Positions 10,701 through 25,672 are shown, counted from the stretch's first letter. The stretch: 64,000 bases of DNA from Perognathus longimembris pacificus (GCF_023159225.1 NC_063166.1:73410575-73474574), one strand, 5' to 3'. Notes: generated by a model from the sequence alone, not told the origin. Made by a program: numbers and translations.

Positions 10701-13700
10701 GGCAAGCTTTCAAACTTATTTAGGTACATGATAGCTCATCAGAAATGGTAGCAGACCAAATAATTAAGATAATGATGGTTCTAATAATGATGATTACCAC
10801 AAAACCTAATAGAACATTAAGTAGATAAATTAGACCTGTCAATTTTGGTAGTTGAATCCAGTTTAGTAGTTAATTATCTACTTTAGAACATTGATATTTT
10901 CATTTATTTCTAGCCTTTTTGTAATAACTTACAGTCTTTTTTTTTTTTGCCAGTCCTGGGGCTTGGACTCAGGGCCTGAGCACTGTCCCTGGCTTCTTTT
11001 TGCTCAAGGCTAGCACTCTGCCACTTGAGCCACAGCGCCCCTTCTGGCCATTTTCTGTATATGTGGTGCTGGGGAATTGAACCCAGGGCCTCATGTATAC
11101 AAGGCAAGCACTCTTGCCACTAGGCCATATCCCCAGCCCCAGTCATTTTTTTTTTAAATGTACATTTGAGCTATCCGTTAAAATTGGTTAAGAATTTGGC
11201 TGAATGCTTCTTGGTTTATACCTGTAATTTGGCTACTTGAGAGGCTGTGATTGGCAGAATCATAATTTGAGGCCATCTGGGGCAGAAAAATTTACAACAT
11301 ATCTTCTCAGTGGAAATCTGGACATAGTAGTAGGGTGAGCCTGTGATCCTGGCTATGATGGGAGGCCTAACATGGGTGGACTGTGCTGTGCCCGGGTTTA
11401 TGCCTAGGTAAGAAATAAGAGCTTATTTAAAAATTACCCAGTAGATGGGCTGGGAATATGGCCTAGTGGCAAGAGTGCTTGCCTCGTATACATGAAGCCC
11501 TGGGTTCCATTCCCCAGCACCACATATATAGAAAATGACCAGAAGTGGCGCTGTGGCTCAAGTGGTAGAGTGCTAGCCTTGAGCAAAAAGAAGCCAGGGA
11601 CGGTGCTCAGGCCCTGAGTCCCAAGCCCTAGGACTGGCCAAAAAAAAAAAAAAATTACCCAGTAGAAAACAGGGCTTAAGGTTTGGCTCAGGAGTAAGAG
11701 CACATGCTTATTATTAGCACATATGAGGCCCTCAGTTCAAACTCTTAATACTACAGAAAACATTATACATGGTTATGATCTTGACAAGAGAAGATATGAC
11801 TATGAATAGTACTATTACTGCTGGGTCATGGTGACATAAGTCTGTAATCCGGTCACTTGGGAGGCCAAGACAGAAGATCAAGAGTGGAAGGCTGGCATGG
11901 GCTATATAATGATAAGACCCTCTCCCACAGACAGAACAAAGAAAGAAGGGCACAAGAGCTAAGAGCATAGCACAAATGAGAGAACACTTGTCTAGCATAT
12001 GCAAAGGCCTAGGTTTGCTTTGGGAGGAATCCAGCTAGATGGATGCTTGAATTACATAAAGGTGGTAAAGTGGTACATGAAGGCCAAAACAGTGGCTTGA
12101 GAGAAAACTACTAAAAGATGTTTAAAGAAGTGGCTCACACCTGTAATCCTAGCTACTTAAGAGGCTGAGATCTGAGGATCACAATTCAAAGCCAGCCCAG
12201 GCAGGAAAGTCCGTGAAACTCTTATCTCCAGTAAATTACTCAGAAAAGCCAGAAGTGGCACTATGGTTCAAGTGGTAGAGCTCTTGCCTTGAGCAAAAAA
12301 AAAAAAGCTCAGGGACAGCACCCAGGTCCTGAGTGCCTCCTGACTGGCAAAAAAGAAAAAAAGGGGGAAAAAGTTGAGATTTGATTCTTAAGAGAGGAAG
12401 AGGCCATTGGAAATGGTTAAGAAAATTAAGTCACTTTGACATGGTACAGAAATAGGATTCTTTCTCAGATAATTGCTTGGCTCTTTATTCTTAATAAATA
12501 TGAGGAACATGGAGCAGGAATGGGATTGCTTCGCGTGAATTGTAGTTTGACATAGCCCTTTATCCTCTCCAGCTTGAAAATAAAGGTTAAATAATTTCTA
12601 AAGTTCCATTCTAGTTGAAGTACCAATATTTCTATATAGTGTTTCTGTTTATTCATGGCTTAACTTCCTGTAGTTTCCTTCTTCATCTGAAGTACAAACT
12701 ATATTAGATGGAAAATTCTAAAAGTAAATCATTAATGGGGTTTAAGTTGTATGCCATTCTGAATCTCACAGTGAAGTCTAGTGCCAGGACCTGGATCCAT
12801 CTCATGTCATTTGTCGACACTGTCTACTTGGAAGTCACTTAGTGGTGGCCACAGTCGTCCTCAGATCTGTGACCATATCACATGCATGTGCTCATATAAC
12901 CCTTGTTTACTTAGTGATATCCTGAAATCTTAAGAGCAGTGATGCTGGTGCCAAAGGCACTGTGGAGTGTTTCTTGTAAATGAAAATCTTCAGTAAGGAA
13001 AGAAAAACATTCATGTGCTGAGATAGGTAGTAAATTACTCTTAATTTCTTACCATATCTAATTTATAAATTAAACTTTGTTCCAGGTATTCTTTTTGTTG
13101 TTGTTGTTGTTGTTGTTGTTGCTTTGGCCAGTCCTGGGGTTTAAACTCAGGGCCTGGGTACTGTCCCTCTACCACTTGAGCCACAGTACCACTTCGGGTT
13201 TTTTTTTTTTCTGTGTATGTGGTACTAAGGAGCCCATGGCTTCATGCACACTAAGCAAGCCTCTACCACTAAGTCACATTCCCAGCCCCATCATAGGTAT
13301 TCTTATATAGGAGAAAGCATGGTCTATATTGGCTTCAGTACTGTCTAGTCTCAGGTATCCACTAAGGTCCTGGAAAATATCTAGGAGGGGCATACTGTAA
13401 TTAAAGCAGTCCTTGTAATTTCATGTAGTGACCTATAATGACGGTGGATGTTAAGAAACCTTCATTTGCAAGTTTTTTTTGGAAACTGGCTATGGTACTA
13501 TTTCCAGAAACAACTTGGAAGGTACCTGGGATTGTTTTTCCTCTTTTGTAAAAAAATATTAGTTAAGCTTTACCTGAAAGGGGGGGGGAGGAGGGAGGAA
13601 TGAGGGAGGAGGTAACAAACAGTACAAGAAATGTATCCAATGCCTAACGTATGAAACTGTGACTTGTCTGTACATAAGTTTGACAATAAAAATTTTTTAA

Positions 13701-16168
13701 AAAAGCTTTCCTTGAAAGAGCCATTAATTTCTTTCCTTCTGTAACTTTGAAGCTCACTCAGCTATCTCCCAGGGATACCGTGATCCACTTGGCTTCATCT
13801 GAAAGGGTGTGCTGCCTTTGAGGAGTGGACAGATAGCTGCCATCAGTGGTTAAGTCCTATTCTCAGAAGACAAGGGGGCCCTTATTTCCCCTAATAATTC
13901 TTCCGTTTTATTTTGTTTGGGAAGTAACAGAACAGTCAGATATACATGGCTCAGGACTACCTGAGTTTAGATCTTCATTTTTTGGTTAGGAAGTACAGCC
14001 CAAGTAGTATATAGCGCCTAGCTAGTAAAGTACAAATCCCTCAGTACTATCCTTCCCCCTCCCCTCCAAATATATAGTTTCCTAGAATATCAGATTCACG
14101 TTTTTAAATTTTTTTCCTAAAGAAATACCATTTTCTTCCATTGCAGAAGGGAAATACTTTTCCTTCCTGTTTTTGTTTTTGTTGTTGATGATGGTTGCTA
14201 AGCCCAATTTCCTCCTTTCTCCTATGTTTTTCCTGCCTAAATGCCTTAGACAAATGCCCATCATACCGTTGTCTGCTTATCCAACGAGTCACTCCTTAGA
14301 GATAGACCAACAGTCTTTCCATTGTCACTCTAAAAATGGTGTAGACCATTTTCCCCATTGTTATTGTTAGTAGAATTTAGTTATTTAATGCATATGATGG
14401 ATATGAACATTCTAGAGAGGTAGCTTTGAATCTTCTCAATTTGTTCTCTTTAGTAATGGCTTGCTTATCCAGTCTCTGTTGTGGAGTCTTATTTCTAGAC
14501 AGACAGAAGTCCTGAGCCAAGGGGTCTTATTTCTAGACAGACAGAAGTCCTGAGCCAAGGGATCTGCCTCTGTGCTTAGCCAGCTGTTTTTATTTTGTTT
14601 CCCTCCCTCCCTCTTTCCCTTTTTCCCTCCCTTCTTTCCTTTTTCCCTCCTTCCCTCCTTCCCTCTCCTCCTTTTCTTCCTTCTGTGGTTGGCATTAACT
14701 CTTCTGCTGCTTCTTACTTAGTCCCACTTGTTTGTTCCATATATAGCCAACTTTTCTTTAGCCTTCAATTGTATTTGGAATTGATTTTGTGACTTTGCTA
14801 TATTGTACCTGTTGTATATGGGAAAAGAAGCAAGATCTATATTAATCTAAAAAGAAACAGTTGGCATGACTTAAAACAGTTAGCACATTATCTTCTCTTC
14901 CACATTAGTCAAATTTTCTATCTCATGACCAGTGGAAAGGTGTAGCTCTTCAAGGGACCGTGAAAGTCAAACTAGTCTCAAGCCTTTTGGAAAAAGATAT
15001 CCGCATTAAAAAACAACAACAACAACAAAAAAAAACAGTGAGTATATTAGCATATAATTATACCCAGCACTAGCACTAGGGAGACAGAGGTAGGAGGATT
15101 ATGAATTCCAGGCCAGCCTGGGCTATTCATAGCAAGACCTGCCACCAAAAAGATAAAAGAAGGAAGTGGGGAAGGGAAGGAAGAAAGAAATGTCAGCTTG
15201 ATGTTGTGTTGGCTTCACATCCTACCACTGTCCAAATCCTACTTCTGACTTCATGGCTCAGCCTTAGGCACACATTTCACATGACTTGGTTCCTCAGCGC
15301 TTTTGCTACTTGTTTCAGGTAGATTCTTAGGAAAGAACAGAGCTGGGGGCTGGGGAGTAGACACATTTGTTGCCAGCATTCCTGTGAGTGTGGGGTGGTA
15401 GATGACCAGTTGAGCCCTGCAGTACTTGCTCACTGTTCTGGAGGTAGGGACAGGAACAGCTTCTGAGAAGTAGAGGTAAAATTGTGTTCTGAAGCCTAGT
15501 ATGGCTTCTTAGTCACAAATTTCCAAAGCATTTCCCCAGTGGAGATGCCTCGTACAATAAGCTGTCCTTAACTAGATCATCTGAACTCAGCTAGTGAAAC
15601 TTAGAGGACAGTAAGTTATTTTGGAAAATCAGGTTAAGATTGTAGGTCTTTGTGATTATGACCAGCAAAAGGAAAGCACTACTCTAGCAGGTGTAGAGGT
15701 GTTCCTGAACCATGGATTTCTCTCTAGTCAGCAGACAGAAGAAAAAGCAACTGAGTTTTTGAGTTAGGTTGACTGCTTTCCAGGATTGGCCTAGGAACTG
15801 TCTTTACTGCTTTGTTATTCACAGATTCCCTTTACCTTAGCTTTGGTCAGAATGAATAGTAAAGCTGAAAACGGGAGGAATGTGTACATCCTCAGCGGTG
15901 CCTGTTTTCTGTTGCCAGTTTTCCAATGAAACGGATAAATATTCCAAGAATTGCTTTCTAAAATGAAAGAGAACCAAGGCCTGATGTGATTGCTCATGTA
16001 ATCCCAGCTACTTGGGATATAGAGGCAAGAGGAGGATCACAGAGTCCAGATCAATCTAGTCAGAATTAGTGAGATCCTATCTCAAAAGCATTAATACAAA
16101 TAAAAAAGCTGGGAACATGTTTCAAGTGGTAGAGCCTTTGCCTAGAGGCCCTGGGTTCATAGCATTAT

Positions 16169-16232
<64 letters not shown>

Positions 16233-19200
16233 ACACATACACACACACAAATGAAGGGAAAGGAGGACAGAGGCAGAAGAGGAAATGTCAAGAAAGATAG
16301 TGGATCCTAGAGGTGTTCCTAAACTTAGGACTCTGAGTCAATCGTTTATATTAAATATTTAAGGCTTCTATTGGGTTTGGTTTTGTGAGGTTTTTTTCTG
16401 TTTGCTTTGGTGGTACTGGGTTCTGAACTCAGTCTTGTGCTTGCTAGGTAAGCAACTACCACTTAAACCACATGAAGATAGCATTAGGAATCTCAGTGAA
16501 AGCTGTTGATTAATCGAGGGATAGGAAAATAGAAAGTTATTATGAACAAAATGTAATGTATACATGTCTGAAATACCATGGCGAAACCTCTTGGTACACT
16601 AAAACATCCCAAAACAACAACAAACATGAATGACAGGAAAGTGAAATAGAATAGACTGTTGTGGGAGAGAGGAAGGTCTAGCAAAGAGGTAAATGAGAAT
16701 GGATATTTGCCTACAGAATAGTGAAATCTGTTGAAATTGTTTAAAGGGGGAGTTAGGGTAAGGTATAAGGGTGAGAATAGGTATAAGTGTGGAAATGTTG
16801 GAAGAAAGCCCTCTTTATACAATTAATATATGCTAATGAAACAACTACAGTGCTTTTACGATGGAATAGTTAGCTCAAATACTGTTGGTATTATCAAAAC
16901 CATGAATTTAGGATTATAGTGTGTTAATACCTCAAGAATTAGTTCTGTTCTCAGAAACATGTAGAAGTTCATAAAACTGATAAGAATGGTGATTCAGTGT
17001 TTTTGTTTTTTGTTTTTAAACTAAGTATATGACACTTTTTTTATAAAACATTATACTTGAGCAAAAACTTCTTTTTTTTTCTTTTTCTTTTTTGCCAGCC
17101 CTGGAGCTTGCCTCAGGGCCTGAGCACTGTCCCTGGCTTCTTTTTGCTCAAGGCTAGCACTCTGCCACTTGAGCCACAGCGCCACTTCTGGCCATTTTCT
17201 ATATATGTGTGTGGTGCTAGGGAATGGAACCCAGGGCTTCATGTATACGAGGCAAGCACTCTTGCCACTAGGCCATATTCCCAGCCCTAGCAAAAACTTC
17301 TTGTATGAACACATTCAGGTGAATGCCTTTAATCCTAGCTACTCTGGAGGCTGAGATAGGAGGATCAAGGTTCAAAGCCAGCACAGGCAGGAACATCCCT
17401 GTGACTCTTAACTCCAACAAAGTACTCAAAAAAAGCCAGAAGTGGAGCTGTGGCTCAAGTGGTAGACTTAAGCAAAAAAAATACTCAAAAGACAGTGCCC
17501 AGGCCCTGAGTTCAGGCCCTAGGACCAGTGTACACATGTGCATGCACATAGACATAATAAAACAAATTGAGTAGAATGATGTTTTACTGGTGCCATGAAC
17601 AAACAGTGTAGAGGAACCCTAGTGTCACACATGCTCCTGGTATACTGCCCTCAAGAGTTAGGGAAGTTTGCTCATGTAGACATTTGTTCCAGGGCTAGGA
17701 AGGTGGCTTAGTGGTAGAGTGCTTGCCTTGCATGCATGAAGCCCTGAAAGCCAGAAGTGGTGCTGTGGCTCAAGTGGTAGAGTGCTAGCCGTGAGCAAAA
17801 AGAAGCCAGAGACAGTGCTCAGGTCCTGAGTCCAAGCCCCAGGACTGGCAAAAAAGAAAGAAAAGAAAAGATACAAACAAACAGACATTTGTTCCGATGT
17901 ATGGCATCAACCACTAGGAGCAATAGAGTGGGAGGACTGTGTACAAGGGTAAAGGGACTAGTCTCCTTCCCTTCTTACTGTATACCATCATTTGTCCTGT
18001 TTTGATCCTCTGGATAGATAAACATGTCTCTTCCCCCCCCCCCTTTTTTGCCAGTCCTAGTGTTTGAACTCTGAACCAGGATACTGACTTTGAGCTTCTC
18101 TTCCCCCCACCCGCACCCCCCTTAGGCCAGCGTTCTACCACTTGAACTACAGTGCCACTTTTGGCTTTTTCTGAGTAATTTATTGGAGATTGAGAGTCTT
18201 ACAGACTTTCCTGCCCAGGCTAGTTTCAAACCATGATCCTCAGATCTCAGCCTCCTGAGTAGCTAGGATTACCTGCACCCTGATGATAAACATACCTTTA
18301 GAGCAAACTTCATGGGCTGAGTATATCATATTGATTTAATTGTCCATAAAGTCCGATTATCCTGTGCTGAAAAAGTGCTTTAAGTATGAGAGTTGGCAAA
18401 AGGACAAGGGAAAAACAAGAGCCAGTGTGAGCTATAGGACTGATTGTTCCCATCAGCTGGAGTTGCTATCCATTCTCTTACATCTGGGATGGACCCCTAG
18501 GGCAAAGCTCTTGAATTTAAGCTTTTGTGTATTTGTGGAGTTTGTCCATTAATGTGTATCCAGTATCCTGCTCTTTGAAACTACAGCTTGTGATTTGTGC
18601 TACTTGCCCGTGAGGGAAGGGTGCATATGTGTGTGTGCGTGTGCACACACTGGTACTAGACCTAGTGTTCTCTTACTTGACCTTTTCACTCAAGGGTGGT
18701 GCCCTACCACTTTAGCTATGCCTTCAGTTCTAGCTTTTGATGATCAGTTGGAAATAAGAATCTCTGATATGTCTGCCGGGGTTTTCTTTTAAACTCAATT
18801 CTCAGATCTCAGCTTCCTAAGCAGCTAGGCTATAGACATGAGCCACCAATGCCCAGCTGCTTGCATGTTTTTAAAAAGTTGCAGTCATTTTGTATACTTT
18901 TTTTTCCATCTCTGCCATAAATATTTTCCATGTATTTGAGGTATTCAAATTATAACACAAGTTACATAATTAGATTAAAAAACACATTTTCCCTTTATTA
19001 ATCATTTAAGTTATATCCACTTCCTTGGGGTTTTATTTATGTGTTTATCTTCCTTTTTGGTTACTATAGAAAGTACTAGAACACGCATCGTTATACATAA
19101 TGTTATTTCCCTAAGAGAAATTTCCAAACAATAAAACTTAGTATAAAAGGGCATGATAATTTTAATGGCTCTTTCCTTACATATTTTTCTTTCTCAGGGA

Positions 19201-22200
19201 GCAATGTTGTTGTTTTTTTTAAATACTGCTACTGGTATAACCAGATAACTCCTTAAAAGCAAAACTTTTACATTTAACATAGGATTTGTCCTTGTTTCAG
19301 AGGGGTCTTTCTCTTCTTCAAGCCCCATCTAGAAGTGATTGGCATTTCCCTGTTAAGGGGACTTGTTCTTTTTTAAAGTTGAAGGAAACATTCACTGTAT
19401 TGTGTTGCTCACTTTATAAGCCCTGACTTGTGTGTGTCTGTCTCAATATAGAGGTACCAAATACATTTTTTTTTGTGAGCTTTTAAGTCCTTCATATAAA
19501 ATAAGAATAACAAAAATGGGGCTTTCAAAATGTTTTTTGTAGATTGTTGTAGCAATAACATGAAGCTTGATATATTCTTCTTTTTTTCCCCTTTCTCCTT
19601 TTTTGATAGTACCAGGATTTTAACCTTAAGGCTTTGTATTTACTTGGCTTGCTTGCTTAAGCTGGTGACTACTACTTGAGCCCATGCCTTTAGCCAGAAT
19701 TTTTTTCTTTTTTTTTTAATATTTATTTATTGTCAAAGTGATGTACCGAGGAGTTACAGTTTCATACGTAAAGGCACTGGGTACATTTCTTGTACAACTT
19801 GTTACCTCCTCCCTCAGCCAGAATTTTTGTTGGTTATTTTGGAAATGAAGTCTTGGGACTTTCTGCCCCAGCTGGTTTCAAATTGACATTTCCAGCCTGG
19901 CTCACCCCTGTAATCCTAGCTATTCAGGAGGCTGAGATCTTAGGATTGTAGTTCAAAGCCAGCAGCCTGAATAGGAAAGTATGTGAGTCTCTTACCTCCA
20001 GTTAACCACCAGAAACCAGAACTGGCACTGTGGCTCAAGTGGTAGAGCACTAGCCTTGAGCTGAAGAGCCCAGGGACAGTGCCCAGGCCCAGAGTTTAAG
20101 TCCCACGACCCATTAAAAAAAAAAGAGAGACTCTTCTTATTAGATAGGATTACAAGCATATATCACTGGCACCTCACTTGCTGTACTAATTTTAAGTATC
20201 CTGGTGTGCTTCTGGTTCTTCTGCCCATTTACAAAAATAAAAATATCAAGAAGGTAAAGAGAATATGAGGTGGAAGGGAACAAGAAAGAAAGGAAGAAAT
20301 CTGACCTTTACTTAATCTTTTGACAGATTTTTTTTCCTTTTAAACATTTTTTTATTAAGGTATATTATACAAAGGGTTTTCACTGTGACATTTGTGTTCA
20401 TGCACATAAGGTACTTTAATTATATTCATCCCCTAAGTTACTCTTTGTTCCCCCTCATTTTTTTTTGGTTTTCATTGGGTTGTATTATTGTATTTTCAAA
20501 CATATCTACAGTGTATTTTGATCATATGTACTTATAGCAACTGTCCCTAAGTTTCCATAGTACATGTTACCTCAATATGGTTTGGGACCTGAACTTGTGA
20601 TCTTTAGGTTAACCAAACTTTGTGTCTTATCTTTCACAGTGAACATAAAGATTCTGAAAAGAAACACAAAGAGAAGGAGAAAACCAAACACAAAGATGGA
20701 AGCTCAGAAAAGCATAAAGACAAACACAAAGATAGAGACAAGGAAAAGCGAAAGGAGGAAAAGGTACAGAGTTTTTCACTAGAGGACAAGGGATGCGAAG
20801 TATACTTTCATTTTGCTTACTTTCTAAAGTGGGTGGTAGAATTACCTTTGTTTCATAGTTAGAACCCCTGACCTTAGAATGCATAAAGAGCTATTGTTAT
20901 CACCTGGTTTTCTCATAGCGCAAATCTATCCATAATGTTACTGCATTTATTTACTCTGTTACCAGTGGGTTAGTGGAGAATATAGTTTCTAAATATGTCA
21001 GTTTTCCTTATTGGGGAAAATTAACTCAGTTTTTGAAAGATGATCTAAAGCTTTATTAGTTTTATTTTGAGTGAAAGATTTCACTTTTCGAAAAAGCAAT
21101 GTTGGTAATGGCTAAATTCAGACATTATGAAATAGGTAAAAAGGTGAAACTACCTCCTCTTTTTACCCTGAATTTCCTGTCCCCAATCCTTCCCTGAAAT
21201 TACCACTAAATTATGTGGTTTTTTGGCCAGTCCTGGAGCTTGAACTCAGGGCCTGAGCACTGTCCCTGGCTTCTTTTTGCTCAAGGTTAGCACTCTACCA
21301 CTTAAGCCACAGCGCTACTTCCAGCTTTTTCTATATATGTGGTGCTGAGCAATCGAACCCAGGGCTTCATTTTTATGAGGCGAACACTTTACCACTAGGT
21401 CATATTCCCAGCCCTATTATGTTTTGAATCTTTCCAAAAGTATGTGTATAGATTTTGAAAGACCTAGAGTATCTTACAAGACTAAAAATGGAGGTTTGGA
21501 GGAGAGGAAAAGTGACTAAATCAAAGAAGGAAGGGAAGTAGACTATTTTGTTGGATTTTAGCTTTTGCTTCTCATTTTTTCATAGCCAAAGGCAGATTCT
21601 TGGAGAATGTATCTATCTGTTGAGGAAATGGATACTACTACTAAAGATAAAAGAATTAGTGTTTTTTGGGTTTTTTTTTTGGTCCTCGGGCTTGGACTCA
21701 GGGCCTGAGCGCTGTCCCTGGCTTCTTTTTGCTCAAGGCTAGCACTCTGCCACTTGAGCCACAGCTCTACTTCTGGCCATTTTCTGTATATGTGGTGCTG
21801 GGGAATCGAACCCAGGGCCCCATGTATATGAGGCAGGCACTCTTGCCACTAGGCCATATCCCCAGCCCCAAGAATTGGTGTTTTGAAGAGAAGTATTTCT
21901 TAGTTAGTTGGCCAGTTTGCCTTAAAACATTAGCTGGGCACCTGTGGCTCATTCCTGTAATCCCACCTACTCAGGAGGCTGAGACTCACAAAGCCAGCTC
22001 TGGCAGAAAAGTCAGTGAGACTCAAATACAATTAATTAACCACCAGAAAACCGGAAGTGGCGCTGTGGCTCAAAGTGATAGAGAGCTAGCCTTGATTGAA
22101 AAGGTTCAGGGACAGTTCCAGCCCTGTGTTCAAGCCCTACAACCAACAATAACAACTAATAATAATAAGTCTAAAATGAGTCTTGAAAAGACAGTAAGTT

Positions 22201-25200
22201 CCTAAGTTCACTTAGTTTTACTGACTAGAAGAGCTAACCTAAGATCAGTATGCTCCAAGAGTTGATGTTAAAGATTCTCAAGTAGCTAAGAGGTTTCTTT
22301 GTGTTTAGTTATTTTTGAAGTATACTAATCAGTTTCTGTTGTTTTACCTTTCAGATTAGAGCCTCTGGGGATGCAAAAATTAAGAAGGAGAAGGAAAATG
22401 GCTTCTCTAGGTAAAACTCTTCTGCTCTGTTGGCTTTTTTCTGGGTAACCAGCGGGCCAGCTATCAACATAGCTGGTGGTATCTGAGCAAACACTGACCT
22501 GGTCACCTTAATGGTTCTCAGGAAATCAGCAGTGAGAAGACTTGAGTCTTGCCAGTTAATGAGACTGTCCAGCACACTTTCTTAGAGGATTATTTGAAGT
22601 AGAGAAGGTTGACATTAAGAGATTGTTGTTGTTATTATTATTATTATTTTGCCAGCCCTAGGGCTTGAACTCTGGGCCTACATGCTGTCCCTGAGCTTCT
22701 TTTGTTCAAGGCGAAGTGCTCTGCTACTTGAGCCATAGCACCACTTCTCGCTTTTTTGAGTAGTTTATTTATTGGCAATAAGAGTCTTATGGAGTTTCTC
22801 ACCCGGGCTGGCTTCAAACTAAAATCCTCAGATTTCAACCTCCTTAGTAGCTAGGATTACAGACGTGAGCTACCAGTACCCGTAGTGCTGGTCCTGGGGC
22901 TTGAACTGGGCCCAGGCAGGCCTTGTCCCCAAGCTCTTTTGCTCAAGGCCAGCAGTAATCCACTTGAGCCACAGCTCTACTTCTGGCTTTTTTTGGTGGC
23001 TAAGGTAAGAGTCTCAACAACTTTCCTGCCCAGGCTGACTTTGAACCATGATCTTCAGATCTGTTTCCTGAGTGGCTAGGATTATAGGCATGAGCCACTG
23101 ACGCATGGAAAAAGTACCTTTTTAACGTTCAAATTGCACCAGGCACTGGTGGCTTGAGGATCTCTCAGTTTGAAGCCAGCTCAGGCAGAAAGTCCATTAA
23201 ACTTCCTCTCCAATTAATCAGCAAAATATCAGACTGAAGACGAAGCTGTAATGATAGAGCATCAGTCTTGAGCAAACGAGCCAACTGAGATTGCCAAGGC
23301 TCTGAGTTCAAGCCCTAGAACTGGAAAAATAAATAAAAGTGTAGATTGCATTGATTTTTAATGTTTTCACAAGGCAGCTTCTTTTTTAAACATTTAATTC
23401 CAGAATATTTCATCACTCTTCTTTAGAATTATAGTAGAGGTAATTATGGAATTTCCTTTTGAAAAAAAAAATTACCTAATCAGATTTCTTTTGTAGAAGT
23501 TTCCTTGACTTAAATTTTAGGAATGGGCATAGATTTAGGTAGAAATATATATTGTGTGTTTCCTTGAAGTAGAAAATGCACACAATCCTGAGGCCACTTT
23601 TTCTGTACTATTTTTTACTTTATTTTCTTCATCAGCTCCCTAAATAAGCCCTATGTGTTTTTCTAGACTAAAAAAAAATTTTTTTCTTTACTTTTGCATC
23701 ATATGTTCTGTTCTCATTTTCCTATAAAATGGGAATCAATTTGCTACGAATTGTTGGAAGTGTTTTCATTAGTGACTAGGCAAAGTATCTTGAGAGCTTT
23801 GCTTCCTTGAGACTTTGTAATTTTCAGTTTTGTTTGATAAAATGGTAGGTCTATCAGACAAAGAGACACAGATGCCCTCTGCAGGCATATTTTGTAATTG
23901 GCCTAGGAATGCAGAGTAATAAAATTCAGGAAGCATTCCAGCTGTAAGCTACCCTAAGAATTCTGATTTCTTAGATAAAATGACAAGTTCAGGACAGCTA
24001 ATTTCTGCCAGGAGACTCCTAAGATGTTTCCTAAGATAAAAGTATATTCTTTAGGCTTAATAATATAGTCGTGAGTTCATTTGCAGACTTTTTTGGGTTA
24101 GAAAGTTAGGAACACACCATTCTTCTACACATTGGTCTCTGATTACTTTGTTACACTTGCTTGCTAGCTTGTGTATCTCTTTGTAGAGAATCAAGATGCT
24201 TCACTTCTGGTAACTATTATTTCTTCAGGCCTAGTAAGTAACTCTTCTATGTGTTTCTAACTTCACTCATGACAATTCTAGGTCTAGCATTTACTTTAAA
24301 CTAATTGGATAAATGCCAGTGCTTATTTCTTTCTGGCCCCTCATGGTTTTGTTAGTGGTTTGAGGTGGGAGGAAGAACAGCTGTAGAAGGACTCTTGGGT
24401 TCTAGTGTCTGTGGGGTTTTTTTTGTTTTTTTGTTTTGTTTTTGTTTTTGAATGGTACTAGGGTTTGAACTCATGAGCTAACATCCCTGGCTTTTTTTAT
24501 TTTAATCATTTTACAGATCAGTCTCATGCTTTTGCTTTAGGCAGGCCTCAGACTTGTGATGTTCTTAGGAATCTCTGAGTGGCACCTGGGATTGATTTGT
24601 TGTTGTTGTTGTTGTTGAACTTGTTTCTTTTCCTTTATGTTCCAAGATAGTCATTGAACTAGATTATCTTCTTATATTCAGAAGACAAAAATCTTAAAAT
24701 ATAGCAATAAGGTACTTTTTTCTATAAATACAGTAAGTAAACCTAATCAGGAAGATTACTTATTGAAAGGCCTACTACATTAGACATAGAATGACTTCAG
24801 TTTGCTCTCGGCATCCTTGTTTATTTGCACTTCACCTTGTTTTTGTTGCAACTTTGTCAGCTTAGCTATTTTTCCAAATAATTGAGTATATATGTTGTGA
24901 CCAGATTTTTAGAATTTTTAATTGGGCAACTCCTTGTTCGCTGTATTTTAGTTTTACAGGGCTAGAATTGTTAGATCAGACTATTTGTGAGGTCCGCTAT
25001 ATAGTGGATCCCTTCTGTAAGTCAAATTCAAGAAAACAATGCAGGTTTATCCCTCTGGTAGTTTGAGTCCTACGATACAGTAGGAAAGAATTCTGACTTG
25101 GAATAAGGAGCTGTCATCCCTAGTTCTTAGGCTAACTGTTGATCTGTAAAGTAAGGACAGTACTCCCTTCAGAAGAAATGCTCATGGAAAAAAAATCTTT

Positions 25201-25641
25201 GTAGTATGTACATATGCTTGTTTTGTATTATTTAATATAAGTAGCAACTTGTTCTTTTTTTTTTTTTAGCCCACCACGAATTAAAGATGAGCCTGAAGAT
25301 GATGGCTATTTTGCTCCTCCTAAAGAGGATATTAAGCCATTAAAGAGACCTCGAGATGAGGATGAGTGAGTAGTTATTCATTTTGACTTTCGAAAACAAA
25401 AAATAATCCTTAAAGTATGCATGTGATATCTGTCTCCATCACATACAGAGAAATCACATTAATTGGAGTTCATGCATTTGGTGTTTGTCATTAATGGATT
25501 AGGTATCTGGTTTGGTTTTGAATTATGAGAAATAGGATTTTCTAAGAAAATAAGTATTTCTGAAGTTTATGTGGAATACAAGGTTTTTTCCTATTTACAA
25601 GACAGTACTATAGAAATTTCAAATAATAAAGAATTCATGAT

Positions 25642-25672
<31 letters not shown>

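Larger units (their letters stand above)
7738..20639 (+). other. TOP1: TOP1 intron 3
   Basis: Longest intron here, 12.9 kb. It holds SINEs of both types, an 87-nt pyrimidine run, a (CT)n tract, a 38-bp tandem duplication, a MIR fragment and two TSD-flanked L1-like 3' ends. Repeat-poor parts with nothing recognised: 7,740-8,320, 12,365-13,070, 15,200-15,970, 16,480-17,060 and 18,860-19,590. Confidence 0.9.
20764..22354 (+). other. TOP1: TOP1 intron 4
   Basis: Two antisense ID-ID SINEs and one sense B1-ID SINE fill the second half. About 20,770-21,215 shows nothing recognisable. Acceptor CCTTTCAG. Confidence 0.9.
22411..25269 (+). other. TOP1: TOP1 intron 5
   Basis: Three SINEs lie near the 5' end (22.6-23.3 kb) and a degenerate antisense one near 24.5 kb. 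The stretches 23,340-24,410 and 24,600-25,250 look unique apart from a possible old MIR-like fragment near 25.1 kb. The acceptor follows a run of T. Confidence 0.88.
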
